A stretch of 64,000 nucleotides of DNA from Ahaetulla prasina (GCF_028640845.1 NC_080543.1:3645459-3709458); one strand, 5' to 3'. Positions 10,205 through 20,718 are shown, numbered from the stretch's first letter. A program made the numbers and translations. The notes: a model not told the origin generated them from the letters alone.

Positions 10205-10720
10205 TGCACTGTTGCTGTTACCTAGTTGGGTCGTGAAACGTCTGCAAGAAAACCACCAATTTCAGAGAGCATCAAGGGCCCACAAGTTCTCCTCCTCCTC
10301 TTTCCCCCCCCCTCCTCTCCCTCTTCCTTCTCCTTCACCTCTTCAAACCCCACTTCGTTCCAGCACTGATGATGTTACCTAGTTGGGTCATGAAACGTCT
10401 GCAAGAAAATAACCCAAGCTCAAGAAGCACCAAGGAGCCCACAGTTCTCCTCCTCTTTTTCCCCCTCCTCCTTTCCCTCTTCCTTCTCCTCCTCCTCCTC
10501 CTCTTCAAACCCCACCCGTTCCAGCACTTACCTAGCTGGGTCATGAAACGTCTGCAGAAAAACGACCAATTTCAGAGAATGTCAAGGACCCTGCAGTCCT
10601 CCTCCTCTTTCTCTCTGCAAATCCTATCTCCTCCTAACGGTGATGATGTTACCTAGTTGGTTCATGAAACGTCTGCAAGAAAACAACCAATTTCAGAGAG
10701 CGTCAAGGACCCCATAGCAA
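10205..10720 (+). repeat. Hammerhead-like repeat array, 4 units
   Basis: Units with TTACCTAGTTGGGTCATGAA followed by ACGTCTGCA start near 10216, 10366, 10527 and 10645, separated by (TCC)n-rich spacers. Unit 2 has the order CTGATGA (10366-10372), GTTACC stem, GAAAC (10392-10396) and GTC (10397-10399). TGC after the presumed cut can pair with GCA before CTGATGA. Unit 3 lacks CTGATGA. The upstream text TATATAGAGAGAAAAC resembles the TATATAAACAGAG motif seen before other arrays. Confidence 0.75.
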
Positions 10721-10858
10721 GCTCCGACCTGCAAGGAACTTCACTGTCTATTGTCCTGTTTTGAAGGATCCCCGTTTTTGTCACGGGATGATGGGAAGCA
10801 GAGAATCAGTTCTATTTTGCACCAATTTTAAGAGCAAAAGGGATCATTCTTGAAAGCT

Positions 10859-11324
10859 TCAAGGTTTTGGTGACCACCTTTAAAGCGCTCCATGGCATAG
10901 GGCCGGGTTATCTACGGGACCGTCTGCTGCTACCGAATACCTCTCACCGACCCGTGCGCTCTCACAGAGAGGGACTCCTCAGGGTGCCGTCGGCGCGACA
11001 GTGTCGTCTGGCGACGCCCAGGGGAAGGGCCTTCTCTGTGGGGGCTCCCACCCTCTGGAATGGACTGCCCCCAGGGCTTCGTCAGCTTCGGACCTTGGAC
11101 CTTCCATGAGCTTAAAACATATCTATTTAACTGCGCAGGACTGAGTTAGATTTTAGTTTGTGGGTTTTATCTTGGGTTTTAATTTTTATATTTTTTTTAA
11201 TTAAGGCTTTTGAATAAGTTTTTTAATTGTTTTTAGAATTGTATTTATTGTATTTTTTGTTTTTAAATGCCTGTAAACCGCCCTGAGTCCTTTGGGAGAT
11301 AGGGCGGTATATAAATATAAACAA

Positions 11325-11387
<63 letters not shown>

Positions 11388-11390
11388 AGC
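10859..11390 (+). mobile_element. L2-like LINE 3' fragment with (AAAT)n tail
   Basis: Encodes HGIGPGYLRDRLL, RPVRSHREGLLRVPSARQ and RAFSVGAPTLWNGLPPGLRQ as in the 60.7-kb copy. It then has a 3' UTR ending GGGAGATAGGGCGGTATA and a long AAAT tract (11323-11388). Confidence 0.9.
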
Positions 11391-11397
11391 AGAGAAA

Positions 11398-12142
11398 TGA
11401 ATAACAAAGACGATCAGGGGTCTGAGGGTAAAATATATGAAGAACAGTTGCAGGAATTGGGCATGCCTGGCCTATCAAACAGTCATTTTCCAGTATTTGA
11501 AGAGCTGTCACAGAGAAGAAATGGTTGACGAATGGAATGGAATGGAATAGAAAATAGGAATAGAATAGAATACAGATAGAATAGAATAAATACAGAAAGA
11601 ATAGAACAGAATATAGAAAGAATAGAATAGAATAAATACAGAAAGAATAGAATAGAATATAGAAAGAATAGAATAGAATAGAATAGAATAGAATAGAATA
11701 GAATGAGTTGGAAGGGACCTTGAAGGTCTTCTAGTCCAACCCCCTGCTCAGGCAGGAAACCCTACACCACTTCAGACAAATAGTGGTCCAATCTCTTCTT
11801 AAAAACTTCCAGTGTTGGAGCATTTACGACTTCTGGAGGCAAGTAGTTAAACTGGTTAGTTGTTCTAACTATTCTCCAAGGCACTTGAGTAAAAGACAAG
11901 AAGTAACGGGTGGAAGATCCTTAAAGAGAGATCCAAAGCTAGAACTAAGCAGAAATTTCCTGACAGCAACAATGATTGAACCATTGAAACAGGAATTGTG
12001 GGCGCTTCATCACTGGAGGTTTCCAAGAAAAGGCTGCAGCAGCGCCATTTGTCTGGGATGATATAATGTCTCCTGACTCGGGCAGGGGGTTGGACTAGAA
12101 GACCTCCAAGGTCCCTTCCAGCCCTAGGATTCTGCGATTCTC
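11398..12142 (+). pseudogene. CR1 LINE 3' fragment interrupted by antisense CR1
   Basis: The segment 11398-11530 matches the CR1 RT end and 11871-12142 the 3' UTR to its terminus (TTGGACTAGAAGACCTCCAA). The frame is destroyed. The break holds 11531-11873. Confidence 0.8.
11531..11873 (-). mobile_element. Antisense CR1 3' end with (AATAG)n tail
   Basis: The microsatellite at 11531-11703 (AATAG, AATGG and ATACAGAAAG variants) is the tail. GAGTTGGAAGGGACCTTG onward is the reversed CR1 3' UTR. Confidence 0.85.
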
Positions 12143-12307
12143 TTCCACATCCACCTGCAGGTGAATTCCTAAAGCGGAGGAAGAAGACAATTTCTCAACT
12201 AGCTAGAGATACCAGCTTGCCTCCTGATGACTATGTCGATGTTTGTTCTTCTTGACAATAATAGCAGAAGGTCCTGGCCTTCTTCCACATTGTGTTTCTG
12301 GACTTCT

Positions 12308-12452
12308 CAATCCTTCCCCTTTTCCCTTCCTTCCTTCCTTCCTTTCCTTCTTCCTTCCTTCCTTTTCTCTCCCTTCCTTCCCCTTTTCTCTTCATTCTCT
12401 CCCTCCCCCTTTTCTCCCTCCCTCTTCTCTCCCTTCCTTCCTTTCCTTTTGA
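12308..12452 (+). repeat. Polypyrimidine (TTCC)n/(CCCTT)n tract
   Basis: Almost pure C/T on the + strand. Open frames in it are low-complexity artefacts. Confidence 0.9.
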
Positions 12453-12593
12453 TGGTCTCACATGGGACCTGACCTGGTTGACTTTATCCAACATCAGCCA
12501 AAATCTGTGAGTTGCTGCCATCTGGCGGACCCCTGGCGATTTTACCTGCCCATGTTCTTCAAAGATTTCTCTGCACCTTTATTTATTCAATAT

Positions 12594-12786
12594 ATGTTTA
12601 TTTAGTCCACATCTATTATTTTTTATAAATGATTCAAGGCGGCGAATATACCTGATACTCCTTCCTCCTCCTCTTTTCCCCCACAACAACAACCCTGTGA
12701 GGTGGATTGGGCTGAGGGAGAGAGAGTGCCACAAAGTCACCCAGCCGGCTTTCATACCTAAATCGGGACTAGAACTCACCATCCTG
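12594..12786 (-). mobile_element. SINE-like repeat, same family as 55.3 and 57.7 kb
   Basis: Reverse of the family text AACCCTGTGAGGTGG, CACCCAGCCGGCTTTCATACC, GGGACTAGAACTCACC. The promoter end is truncated. Confidence 0.7.
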
Positions 12787-13018
12787 TGATCAAAATTCAA
12801 ATTCTTGGCAACTGACTCGTATTTATGACGGTTTCAGAGCGCCCGGGTCATGCGATCCCCCCTTGTGACCTGACGAGCAAAGCAAATGGGGAAGTTGATT
12901 CACTTAATAACCGTGTTCCTAACATCTACAGAGATTCGGTTAATGACTGTGGGAAGAAAGGTCTTAAAATGGGTCTTAAAAATTTTGGGCTCAATTGTGG
13001 TCGTGAGTAAAAAATTAC
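12787..13018 (-). mobile_element. pogo-like palindromic MITE, partial
   Basis: Contains GTATTTATGACGG, GTCATGCGATCCCC and a degraded GTCGTGAGT terminus. Confidence 0.7.
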
Positions 13019-13164
13019 CTTCATGGGGCAATGGCTACGGGCAGTTGTGGGCAACTGTAGAAGAGCTTTCTTCACCTAGATAGGTGCCACCACAGAGAAG
13101 GTCCATCTCCTGGGTCTGTAGCATCTTTCTTCTGTTTTTATGATGGCTATAATTGCATTAAAAA

Positions 13165-13512
13165 GGGACGCAATGGCTCAGTGGTTAAGACGCTGATCTT
13201 GTCGATCGAAAGGTCGGCCGTTCAGCGGTTTGAACCCCTAGTGTCACGTAACGGGGTGGGAACTCCCGTGACTTATCCCAGCTTCTGCCAACCTAGCAGT
13301 TCGAAAGCACGTCAAAAATGCAAGTAGAAAAATAGTGACCACCTTTGGTGGAAAGGGAACAGCATTCCATGTGCCTTTGGAGTTGAGTCATGCCGGCCAC
13401 ATGACCAGGGAAATGATTTCAGACAGCGTTGGCTTTGAAATGGAGATGAGCACCGCCCCCTAGAGTCAGGAACTAGCACGCATGTGTGTGGGGAACCTTT
13501 TACCTTTTTATA
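13165..13512 (+). mobile_element. Sauria-type tRNA-derived SINE
   Basis: A-box TGGCTCAGTGGTTAAG and B-box-like GGTTTGAACCC are spaced as in a tRNA promoter. A conserved body and an ACCTTTTACC tail follow, consistent with the BovB-mobilised Sauria SINE family. Near 13449-13467 it carries a reversed CTCF-like motif (ACCGCCCCCTAGAG). Confidence 0.88.
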
Positions 13513-13639
13513 ATTGCATTATTTGATTTCCTGCCTGAATGTTTCGTTCATGGCAATTTTGCTAATTCCTGCAAATCGTTATTTGTATCTTGCTTGTATC
13601 TTTCAATTTATATTGTTTTCACTTGCTTCCAAGTATGAT

Positions 13640-14213
13640 TTGATCGTTTATTAGTAACCTTGACTATCACTAAGTGTTACATATTATGATTCTTGATGAA
13701 TGTACACTGGGAGCTTATGCACCAAAGACAAAATCTTTGTGTCTCCAATCACACTTGGCCAATAAAGAAATCAATTCAATTCAATTCAATTCATTCTCTA
13801 TTCTATTCCATTTCATTCCATTCTATTCCATTTATCTATATTCTATTCTATTCTATTCCATTCCATTTATCTATATTCTATTCTTTTCTATTACATTTAT
13901 CTCTATTCTATTCCATTCCATTCCATTCTGCTTATCTATATTCTATTCTATTCCATTTATCTATATTCTATTCTATTCTATTCCATTCATTTATATTCTA
14001 TTCTATTCTATTCCATTTATCTCTATTCTATTCTATTCCATTCCATTCCATTTATCTATATTCTATTCTATTCTATTCCATTCCATTCATCTATACTCTA
14101 TTCTATTCTATTCTATTCTATTCTATTCTATTCTATTCCATTCCATTCCATTTATCTATATTCTATTCTATTCTATTCTATTCTATTCTATTCTATTCTA
14201 TTCTATTCTATTC
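13640..14213 (+). repeat. LINE 3' end plus (TTCTA)n/(TTCCA)n compound microsatellite
   Basis: 13640-13765 is the LINE 3' end (ATGTACACTGGGAGC, then CACACTTGGCCAATAAAG). The tail grows into about 430 bp of TTCTA/TTCCA units punctuated by CATTTATCTATA blocks about 40-65 bp apart, giving a higher-order texture. Long open frames here are low complexity. Confidence 0.88.
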
Positions 14214-14429
14214 AAGAAAGTCTTGCAATTTGCAGGCGTGATCAATATGAACAACCAAATAATTAATGCAAGAAATATCCTTGCTTATGGTTTCACGTAC
14301 TTATGGAAAGAAAGCTGTAATTTCCAATTCAGGGTTTCACCGGCCACAACAACACAGCCATTGGTGGCTTATTATACAAACCAAGATTAAAACAAACCTG
14401 TTTAGTAAGATTGGGGGGAAAAACGCCAC

Positions 14430-14466
14430 GCCGCCCCCTGCAGCGCGTCGCCGCCAGGGGGCAGCA
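14430..14466. promoter_or_regulatory. Pair of divergent CTCF-like motifs
   Basis: The + strand has GCCGCCAGGGGGCAGCA at about 14450-14466, close to the CTCF core CCACCAGGGGGC. About 10 bp upstream the minus strand reads TGCAGGGGGCGGCG. They lie at the upstream border of the CpG island. Binding is inferred from the motif only. Confidence 0.5.
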
Positions 14467-14499
14467 GCGACTAGGAGCGCAATCCCTTCTTACTCGGAG

Positions 14500-14640
14500 A
14501 ACCAGCCAGAGGCGCGGCACCCAATAGGAAGGCGGAGCCGTGTCGGAGGGGGGCGTGGCCCCGCTTCCGTGCCGCCCGTTCCGATTGGCTTCCCTCAAGC
14601 CCCGCCTTCCCCGCGCGCCCTGACACGCGGTGACAGCGCG
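14500..14640. promoter_or_regulatory. Promoter-proximal CCAAT and GC boxes
   Basis: CCAATAGG at 14521, an inverted CCAAT (GATTGGCT) at about 14583 and GC boxes GGGGCGTGGCCCC (about 14550) and GCCCCGCC (about 14600) cluster within 100 bp in CpG-rich DNA. This could be the FCHSD2 promoter or the upstream part of a bidirectional island. Confidence 0.55.
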
Positions 14641-14836
14641 GAGAGAGAAAACGGCCTCGCGTTGCTGTCTTTAATTTTAAAAAAAAAATGAAATAAAGTC
14701 TAATTAACCGTTATATAAATTAATTCCACTCCCGGGGCAAATGGGAAGGGCTGGGGGAATGTTATGAAAAAAAAAAAAGTCTCGCGGCGGATTTAAAAAG
14801 AAAAAAATAAAATAAAGCAACGTCCCTCAGGGTGGC

Positions 14837-14871
14837 TGACGCGCGTCAGCGTTCACACGTGACGCGCGTCA
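14837..14871. promoter_or_regulatory. E-box flanked by two 12-bp palindromes
   Basis: The perfect palindrome TGACGCGCGTCA occurs at 14837-14848 and 14860-14871, flanking CACGTG at 14856-14861. TGACG half-sites suggest bZIP (ATF/CREB-type) factors and CACGTG suggests bHLH factors. Neither is proved. Confidence 0.55.
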
Positions 14872-14949
14872 GGCCGGTGCGGATTGAAAGCCCCGCAGGA
14901 GGATAATTTGAAAAAAAAGAAAAAAAGAATCCCGTTAAGAGATTTTCGA

Positions 14950-15310
14950 CTCCGACTTATTAACCAGTGGAAGTTGTGGGGGCTCCGACCTCGGAGGTTT
15001 TTAAGGAAAACAAAAATCCGGGCAGCCATTTGTCTGTAAACGGTGTAGGACCTCCTTGCCTCAGCAAAGGGGGCTGGACTAGATGACCTCCAGAGGTCCC
15101 TTTCCAGCTCCGGTTATTCGGAATAGCTTCCCTTCAAAAGAAGTTTGCCGGGGTGCTCCGTGACCGGAGTTTTTTTTTTTTTTTAAAAAGAAAAGAACGG
15201 GCAGGACGTTTGTCTGAAAATGGCACGGAGGCTCTCCTTGCCTGAGGAAAAGGGAGGGGGGGGAGGCTGGACTAGAAGACCTCCGAGGTCCCTTCCAGCT
15301 CGACTTTGAT
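14950..15310 (+). mobile_element. Two degenerate CR1 3' ends within the CpG island
   Basis: GGCTGGACTAGATGACCTCC (about 15070) and GGCTGGACTAGAAGACCTCC (about 15268) each close a CR1 3' UTR preceded by a GCAGCCATTTGTCTG- or GCAGGACGTTTGTCTG-type block. They are old and GC-enriched. Confidence 0.75.
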
Positions 15311-15419
15311 TCCTGAGGGAAGACGAAGCGCGTAAAAAAAAAGCGCGGGCTTTTTTCTTTTTTTTTTTCCTCAACGGGAGGGGGGGCGGGACCCAAAGAA
15401 AAGAAGTCTCGCGCGGTTT

Positions 15420-15724
15420 CCTCCCCCCCCGGGGCGTCGCTGCGCACGCGCGGGCACGCCCCTCCCTCCCTCCCTCTCCCCCTCGCCCCGTGGATGCGAG
15501 GAGGCCGGGCGGCGCCAGAGGGATCCGCCCTCCCCCTCGCCCGGCCACGCCCCCTCCCGGCCACGCCCCTCCGCTCCGTCTGCCCCCGCGCCGCTGCAGC
15601 CGCAGCATCGGAGCCCGGCCCGGCCCGGCGTCGTTTCCCCGCCGCTCGGCGCCCGCCTGGCCGTTGCCGTCCCGGGCGGGGAAGGATTGATGTGGAGGCC
15701 CAGAGCGGCCCCGCCGCCGCCGCC
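15420..15724 (+). promoter_or_regulatory. FCHSD2: CpG-island core promoter and presumed 5' UTR of FCHSD2
   Basis: Very high CpG density, several GGCCACGCCCC/GC-box repeats (15540-15570) and no TATA box: the profile of a housekeeping-type promoter. It lies immediately 5' of the candidate first coding exon. The transcription start cannot be fixed from sequence alone. The opposite-strand Pro/Arg-rich open frames across 15.1-16.7 kb are GC artefacts. Confidence 0.6.
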
Positions 15725-15745
15725 AGGCAGCCTCCGCCGGGGAAG
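15725..15745 (+). CDS. FCHSD2: Candidate first coding exon of FCHSD2, start codon and donor apparently altered
   Basis: Known FCHSD2 proteins begin MQPPPRK, after which the sequence matches the exon at 21709. Here seven codons read AGG CAG CCT CCG CCG GGG AAG, i.e. xQPPPxK. The start would be ATG>AGG, the arginine CGG>GGG and the donor GT>GG. All three differences are to G, and they lie beside a homopolymer-G block (15746-15780). No ATGCAGCC sequence exists elsewhere in the island. The exon would end in phase 0, matching the phase of exon 2. I infer base-call or assembly error rather than loss, but a different first exon outside this tract is possible. Confidence 0.35.
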
Positions 15746-16560
15746 GGGGGGGGGGGGGCGGCGGGGGCCGGGGGGGGGGGGGGGCGGGCGGCGGCGGAGG
15801 AGGAGAAGCGGGATGCCGGCTCCTGCCTCGGCTCTGGCGGCTTCCCAGGAGGGGAGAAGACCGGGCCGGCGATCGGGAGAGGCGGGGGCCTGGGGAAGCT
15901 CCGCGGAGGGTCTGGACGGGGTGGGGGCGTCGAAGGGGCTTGGGGAGGGGCTGCAGGGCGGAGGAGGGGATTTGTGGGGGGCTGCGTGGAGGAGGAAGGG
16001 ATTTGGGGTTGCATAGACGGGGAGGGGGTCTGGGGCTGCAGGTTGGAGGGGCTTGGGGCTGCATGGATGAGGAAGGGGTCTGTAGGGCGGAGGAGGGGAT
16101 TTGGGGCTGCATGGAAGAGGAGGGGACGGGGAGCTGCATGGAGGAGGAGGAGGGGGTCTGTAGGGTGGAGGAGGGGATTTGGGGCTGCATGAAGGAGGAA
16201 GGATATGAGGGCTGCAGGTTGAAGGAGGGGCTTGGGGCTGCATGGATGAGGAAGGGGTCTGTAGGGCGGAGGAGGGGATTTGGGGCTGCATTGATGAGGA
16301 GGGGATTTGGGGCTGCATGGAGGAGGAGGAGCAGCCTGTAGGGCAGAGGAGGGGTTTGGGGCTGCATGGATGAGGAGTGGGATTTGGGGCTGCATGGAGG
16401 AGGGGGTCTGTAGGGTGGAGGAGGATTTGGGGTTGCATGGAAGGGAGGGAGTTGCATGGAGGAGGAGGGGTTTGGGGCTGCATGGAGGAGGAGGAGGGAC
16501 TCTAGGGCGGAGGAGGGGTTTGGGGCTGCAGGTTGGAGGAGGGGGTCTTGGGGGGACTGT
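15746..16560 (+). repeat. G-skewed minisatellite at start of intron 1
   Basis: Imperfect units around GGAGGAGGGGATTTGGGGCTGCATGG recur roughly every 30-50 bp. The + strand is strongly G over C for about 800 bp, with many runs of four or more G. Open frames on both strands here (Gly/Arg-rich or Pro/Ser-rich) follow from the repeat and are not genes. Confidence 0.85.
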
Positions 16561-18170
16561 ATGGAGGAGGAGGAAGCGGACTTGGGGGTCTGCCGGACTC
16601 CTCGTGTCTCGCCCAGGGAGGGGGTCTTGCAGGGTCTGCAGAGGCTGGGAAGGGCTGCCGGGGAGGGGGAGGCTGCAAGATGGGCTTTGCTTGAGGCTGC
16701 TTCGCAGATCCTCTCCTCTCCCCCCCCCCCCACAAAGGATTCCTTGCAAGAAAACCAGACCCAGAGGGAGGCTCAGGGGGTTCCCATGCTCCAGGAGACC
16801 CGGATCCCATCATTGTGGGAATGCTGCGGCTGCTTGGTTCAATGCAAGCCTGCTTGGGGTCCGGTTGGAGGTGGGAGGCTGCTTGCTGGAGAGGGGTTGT
16901 CACTCTCCCTTCAAGAAAGGAGCCTGGGGTTACTCCAGAGTAGAGCCGGGCAGGATTTGAGGATGCTTGGCTCAGCTCAAGCTGCCTTCCCTACCTCTGG
17001 GGGGGGGAGGGGCTTACAGAGCTGGGCGGTGGATCTCAGCACCCATCATCCCCAGCCAGCCAGCCTGGAGGGGGTGGCTTGACAAGTTGGCTTGTCACCA
17101 AAGGTTCTCCCCCCGCCCCACCGGCTTTTGGATTGGAGAAGGAGGTTGAGGAATGGCCAAGTGACAAATCCAGGATGGGGATCTGAGCCCCCAACTCATA
17201 TTTTCCTCCCAGGTTTCCAGGCCTGCCTTCTTGGCCGGGGTCAAAGGCAGACGGGGTGGAGAGGAGCTGCTGTCCGGTTGGCCTGATGCAGGGAGGCTAT
17301 TTTTAGGGGTTGGGTCCCAGCCATGGAGACTTAGGCCTGCCAGGACAGGCAGTTCCAAGAAGGGACAATCCGCGTAGTGGGGGGTGGGGGTCTCCTGAAG
17401 GTGCTGCACAACCCAGGCATGAAGAACCAGGAGACCCCCTGCCCCCCCCCCATTCCATGGGGCACCCCTTGCAAGCCTTTCCTTGGGGACGGGGTAGATT
17501 ATTTAACCATTAAGCCAATTTAGACAGCACCCCCCCCCCCATCTCTTGCATAATTGGAACCCACAGCCCGTCTTGGCCCCAAACGTAAAATAAATGTGTG
17601 TGTGTGTATACTGTTTAAAACAACAACAACAGCAGCCACCCACACCAGCGTGTGCCTGCGTGTTCAGACCTGGCTAAAATTCATTGGGGGAAAGAAATTT
17701 AATTTTTGTCAAGAAAAGGCTGGGCTTTTCAAGGGGGGGGGGGATGAGGAGAGGAGAAGGAGGAGGCTGATCCTGGCTTGGCCGGCATTGGGGTTTATTT
17801 TGCAGGTCGGCTCAGCCTGGCAAGCCAAGTTTGGACCGTGTTTACAGGCTGTTGTGTTTATATGGTTTGCTTGAGTTTCGGCTGTGGGGGGCACGGAATT
17901 GGACTTTCCTCGCCTGGAGGATAAGATTTACTTGGGGGAATTTTCTATCCTGGGCGGTTTGGATGAAAAATAAAAACAAGTTTTAGCCTTTCTGTTAAAG
18001 AAGAAAACCATAGGGTGGATTTTGTTGTTGTTGTTGGAATTTTGGATGGTTTTTTGCTCTTGCTTGGCCAAACTTCTGGGTTTCATTCGGAGGTGTTACA
18101 GTAGAAATAGGGGTTATTTTATCCTGGGGAAAACCGTTTTTGGAGCTCAGCTAATAGCAGATGACACAAT
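16561..18170. other. Intron 1, largely unique sequence
   Basis: No repeat family recognised except a short (TG)n near 17597 and a (GTT)n near 18022. Open frames lack splice or codon support. Confidence 0.5.
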
Positions 18171-18171
18171 A

Positions 18172-18699
18172 CAGGTAGTCCTTGAATTACGACCGCAACT
18201 GACCACCCGAAATTTACGGTGCTCGGTATAACGTTTCTTTAAGTGAGTTTTGCCTCACTTTAGAATAGAATTTTTTAGAATAGAATTTTATTGGCCAAGT
18301 GTGATTGGACACACAAGGAATTTGTTTTGGTGCCTATGCTCTCAGTGTACATAAAAGAAAAGAAAAAGGAAAAAAAAAATACCTTCGTCAAAGGTACTTT
18401 ACGAGTTTCCTTGCCACTGATGCCAAGCGAATCATTGCGTTCATTTAAGGGTGGCAACCCTGGTTGTTAAGCACATCCGTTGACTTTGCTTGACGGAAGC
18501 TTGCAAAAGGGGATCACACCGCGACCGTCATAAATATGAGCTGGTTGCCAAGCGGCTGAAGTTTGATCACTTGTGACCAGGGGAGGATGCTGCCAAACGG
18601 TCGTTAAGTGTGAAAATGGTCATGTCACTTTTTTTTCCCGGTGCCGTTGTGGGCTTTGAAGGATCACTAAATGAACTCTAGTAAGTTGAGGACCACCTG
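18172..18699 (+). mobile_element. pogo-like MITE with inserted LINE tail
   Basis: Starts CAGGTAGTCCTTGAATTAC after TA and ends GTTGAGGACCACCTG. An antisense LINE 3' end with AGAATAG units (18261-18396, containing TATTGGCCAAGTGTGATTGG) splits it. Confidence 0.88.
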
Positions 18700-18965
18700 G
18701 AGGGACCTTGGAGGTCTTCTAGTCCAGGGGTCTCCAACTTTGGCCACTTTAAGACTTGTGGACTTCAACTCCCAGAATTCCTCAGCCAGCAAAGCTGAAT
18801 TCTGGGAGCTGAAGTCCACAAGTCTTAAAGTGGCCAAAGTTGGAGACCCCTGTTCTATTCCAACCCCCCACTCAAATCAGGAGACCCTACCCCATTGCAA
18901 ACAAGTGGCTGCCCAGTCGCTTCTTAAAAGCCTCCAGCGATGGAGCAATCCCAACGTCTCAAGGC
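18700..18965 (-). mobile_element. CR1 3' end split by hAT-like MITE (18725-18852)
   Basis: The CR1 text GGGACCTTGGAGGTCTTCTAG is interrupted by a MITE with full CAGGGGTC/GACCCCTG termini and 8-bp flanks TTCTAGTC and TTCTATTC (7 of 8). CR1 resumes with CCAACCCCCCACTC. Confidence 0.9.
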
Positions 18966-19321
18966 TTTTAAATGACTTTGTTTTGCACCCTGGTTTTGGT
19001 TCTTCTTTCGAATACAAAACAATTGGGCTTTCCCTCTCCTAAATATAGAACGGTGTGAACTCAGGGGTGAAAAAAAAAGTTTAAAAATGCCATTTGTTAG
19101 AGCAGATTTTCCCCGCAACGACGTGACTTTGGGACCCTGATGAGTCCGGAGATCTGATGGAAGGAAACCTGGCGGTTTTCACCTGGTGAATTCAGAAATT
19201 CACCGGTGCGGGGGGGGGGGGGAAGGCAGAGGATTACACAACAGATCTGTTAAGAATGGGCATTTTCATTCAGGGGAAACGGCGCAGATTTTTTAAAATT
19301 ATTTTTTGCATTTACGGATCG

Positions 19322-19704
19322 CAGGGAGTCCTCGACTTGCAACCGTTCGAATTTTGCAACGGGTACTGGGAAAAAAAGCAACGACCGGTTTTTTACATTT
19401 ATGAACGTTGCCACATCCATACGGACACCTGATCAAAATTCAGACGCTCCGCAGCTGGCTCGTATTTATGACGGTCGCAGTGTCCCGGGGAGGGTCATAT
19501 GATCCCCTTTTGCGACCTCCTGACAAGCAAAGTCAGTGGGTAAACCAGATTCACTTAACAACCGTGTTATTAACTCAACAACCGGAGTGATTCACTTAAC
19601 GGATGTGGCAAGAAAGGTCATAAAACGGAACAAAACCTGAACAACTGCCTTGCTTAGCAGCAGAAATTTTGGGCCCAATTATGGCCGTAAGTCAAGGGCT
19701 GCCT
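19322..19704 (-). mobile_element. pogo-like palindromic MITE
   Basis: CAGGGAGTCCTCGACTTGC to GTCAAGGGCTGCCTG, followed by TA. Body landmarks TTTATGACGGTCGCAG and CATATGATCCCC are intact. Confidence 0.88.
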
Positions 19705-20558
19705 GTACTTCATGAGCTCCTTGCAAACAATCTGAAGGTGTCTGATGAATATTTTTCCAATTAACGCACTTAATTAAAAGGCAGCAACTTTCAGGAGCTC
19801 CTGAGGGCTGGAAAGGGATAGTGGATGGAGGTGAGCCTGTTAATAAAATGAGGTACCGTAATTGGAAAAGGAGCTAGTCCTTAAGATTCCTCCCCCCATC
19901 CCAATATGTACTAAAGTGGCTTTCCCTCCTGTGAATCCATTACGGGTCCTTGTTCCTATTAGCTCTTTTGAGGGGTTTTTCCATTTTCCCCCTCCGCTTC
20001 TGTGTTTTGTGATCTTGTTTTTCAAACGGTTTCCATGAGTTCCTTTAACTCTTTCCAGCGTTTAAACTGAGGACCCTTCCAAGCGGCGAATATTAACATT
20101 TCAACTTTTAACCTTCAAATAACTTAACGGCGTCTTGGTGGTTGACTCTAGCAAAGAACCGAGATGAGAAAGGTTTCTCTTTCCTTGCTATCGATCTGCC
20201 TTTTTAAAAAAGAAAATGCGCCCGAGAAACTTTGTAAAGTTGTGTTTCCTGCCCGCTGGAATTATTGCCGAGTTGTTCCTTTTTTTGGCGGAGGCTGGCT
20301 TCGTCTGATGCAGGGGTCACCTGAGTATAAGGTGACTTTTCTGCAGAGGTATTTGATTATTTGGGAACATTGCAAACGTTGCTCGTGATATGCAGGAAAT
20401 TTTGCATCTCAGATTGTTCTAAGGGGAGATCAGACCTTTTCTGTTTCCAAAATTATGTTGGCATAAAATAACTGGGGTTTCTGCCTTTTGAGGTAGCTAC
20501 GTCATGGCAATCCGGTTGGGGATGTGTGTGTGAGCTGTAAGGTAGTGGAATCGTAATG
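19705..20558. other. Intron 1, unique sequence
   Basis: No repeat or exon recognised. Short open frames lack splice context. Confidence 0.45.
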
Positions 20559-20681
20559 CAGGTAGTCCTCAATTTACGACCAAATTGTTGTATTGTGGTG
20601 TAGGGTTTCCTGCCTAGGGCAGGGGGATGGACTAGAAGACCTCCAAGGTCCCTTCCAACTCTGTTGTTGTTGTTGTTGTTG

Positions 20682-20718
<37 letters not shown>

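Noticed and set aside
13165..13240. Possible tRNA gene (A- and B-box)
   Set aside because: No cloverleaf with acceptor stem. The sequence continues into a SINE body and is repeated at 59 kb.
13674..14390. 238- and 182-codon frames of SILFYSIPF repeats
   Set aside because: Translation of the TTCTA/TTCCA pentamer repeat in more than one frame.
15690..15752. ATG at 15690 (MWRPRAAPPPPPG) as the FCHSD2 start
   Set aside because: It is not in frame with the QPPPxK codons at 15728-15745 and does not match known FCHSD2 starts.
15079..16749. Three overlapping minus-strand open frames of 370-556 codons, Pro/Ser-rich
   Set aside because: They are the complement of a G-rich minisatellite and CpG island. 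All three frames are open at once, the residues follow base composition, and no domain is seen.
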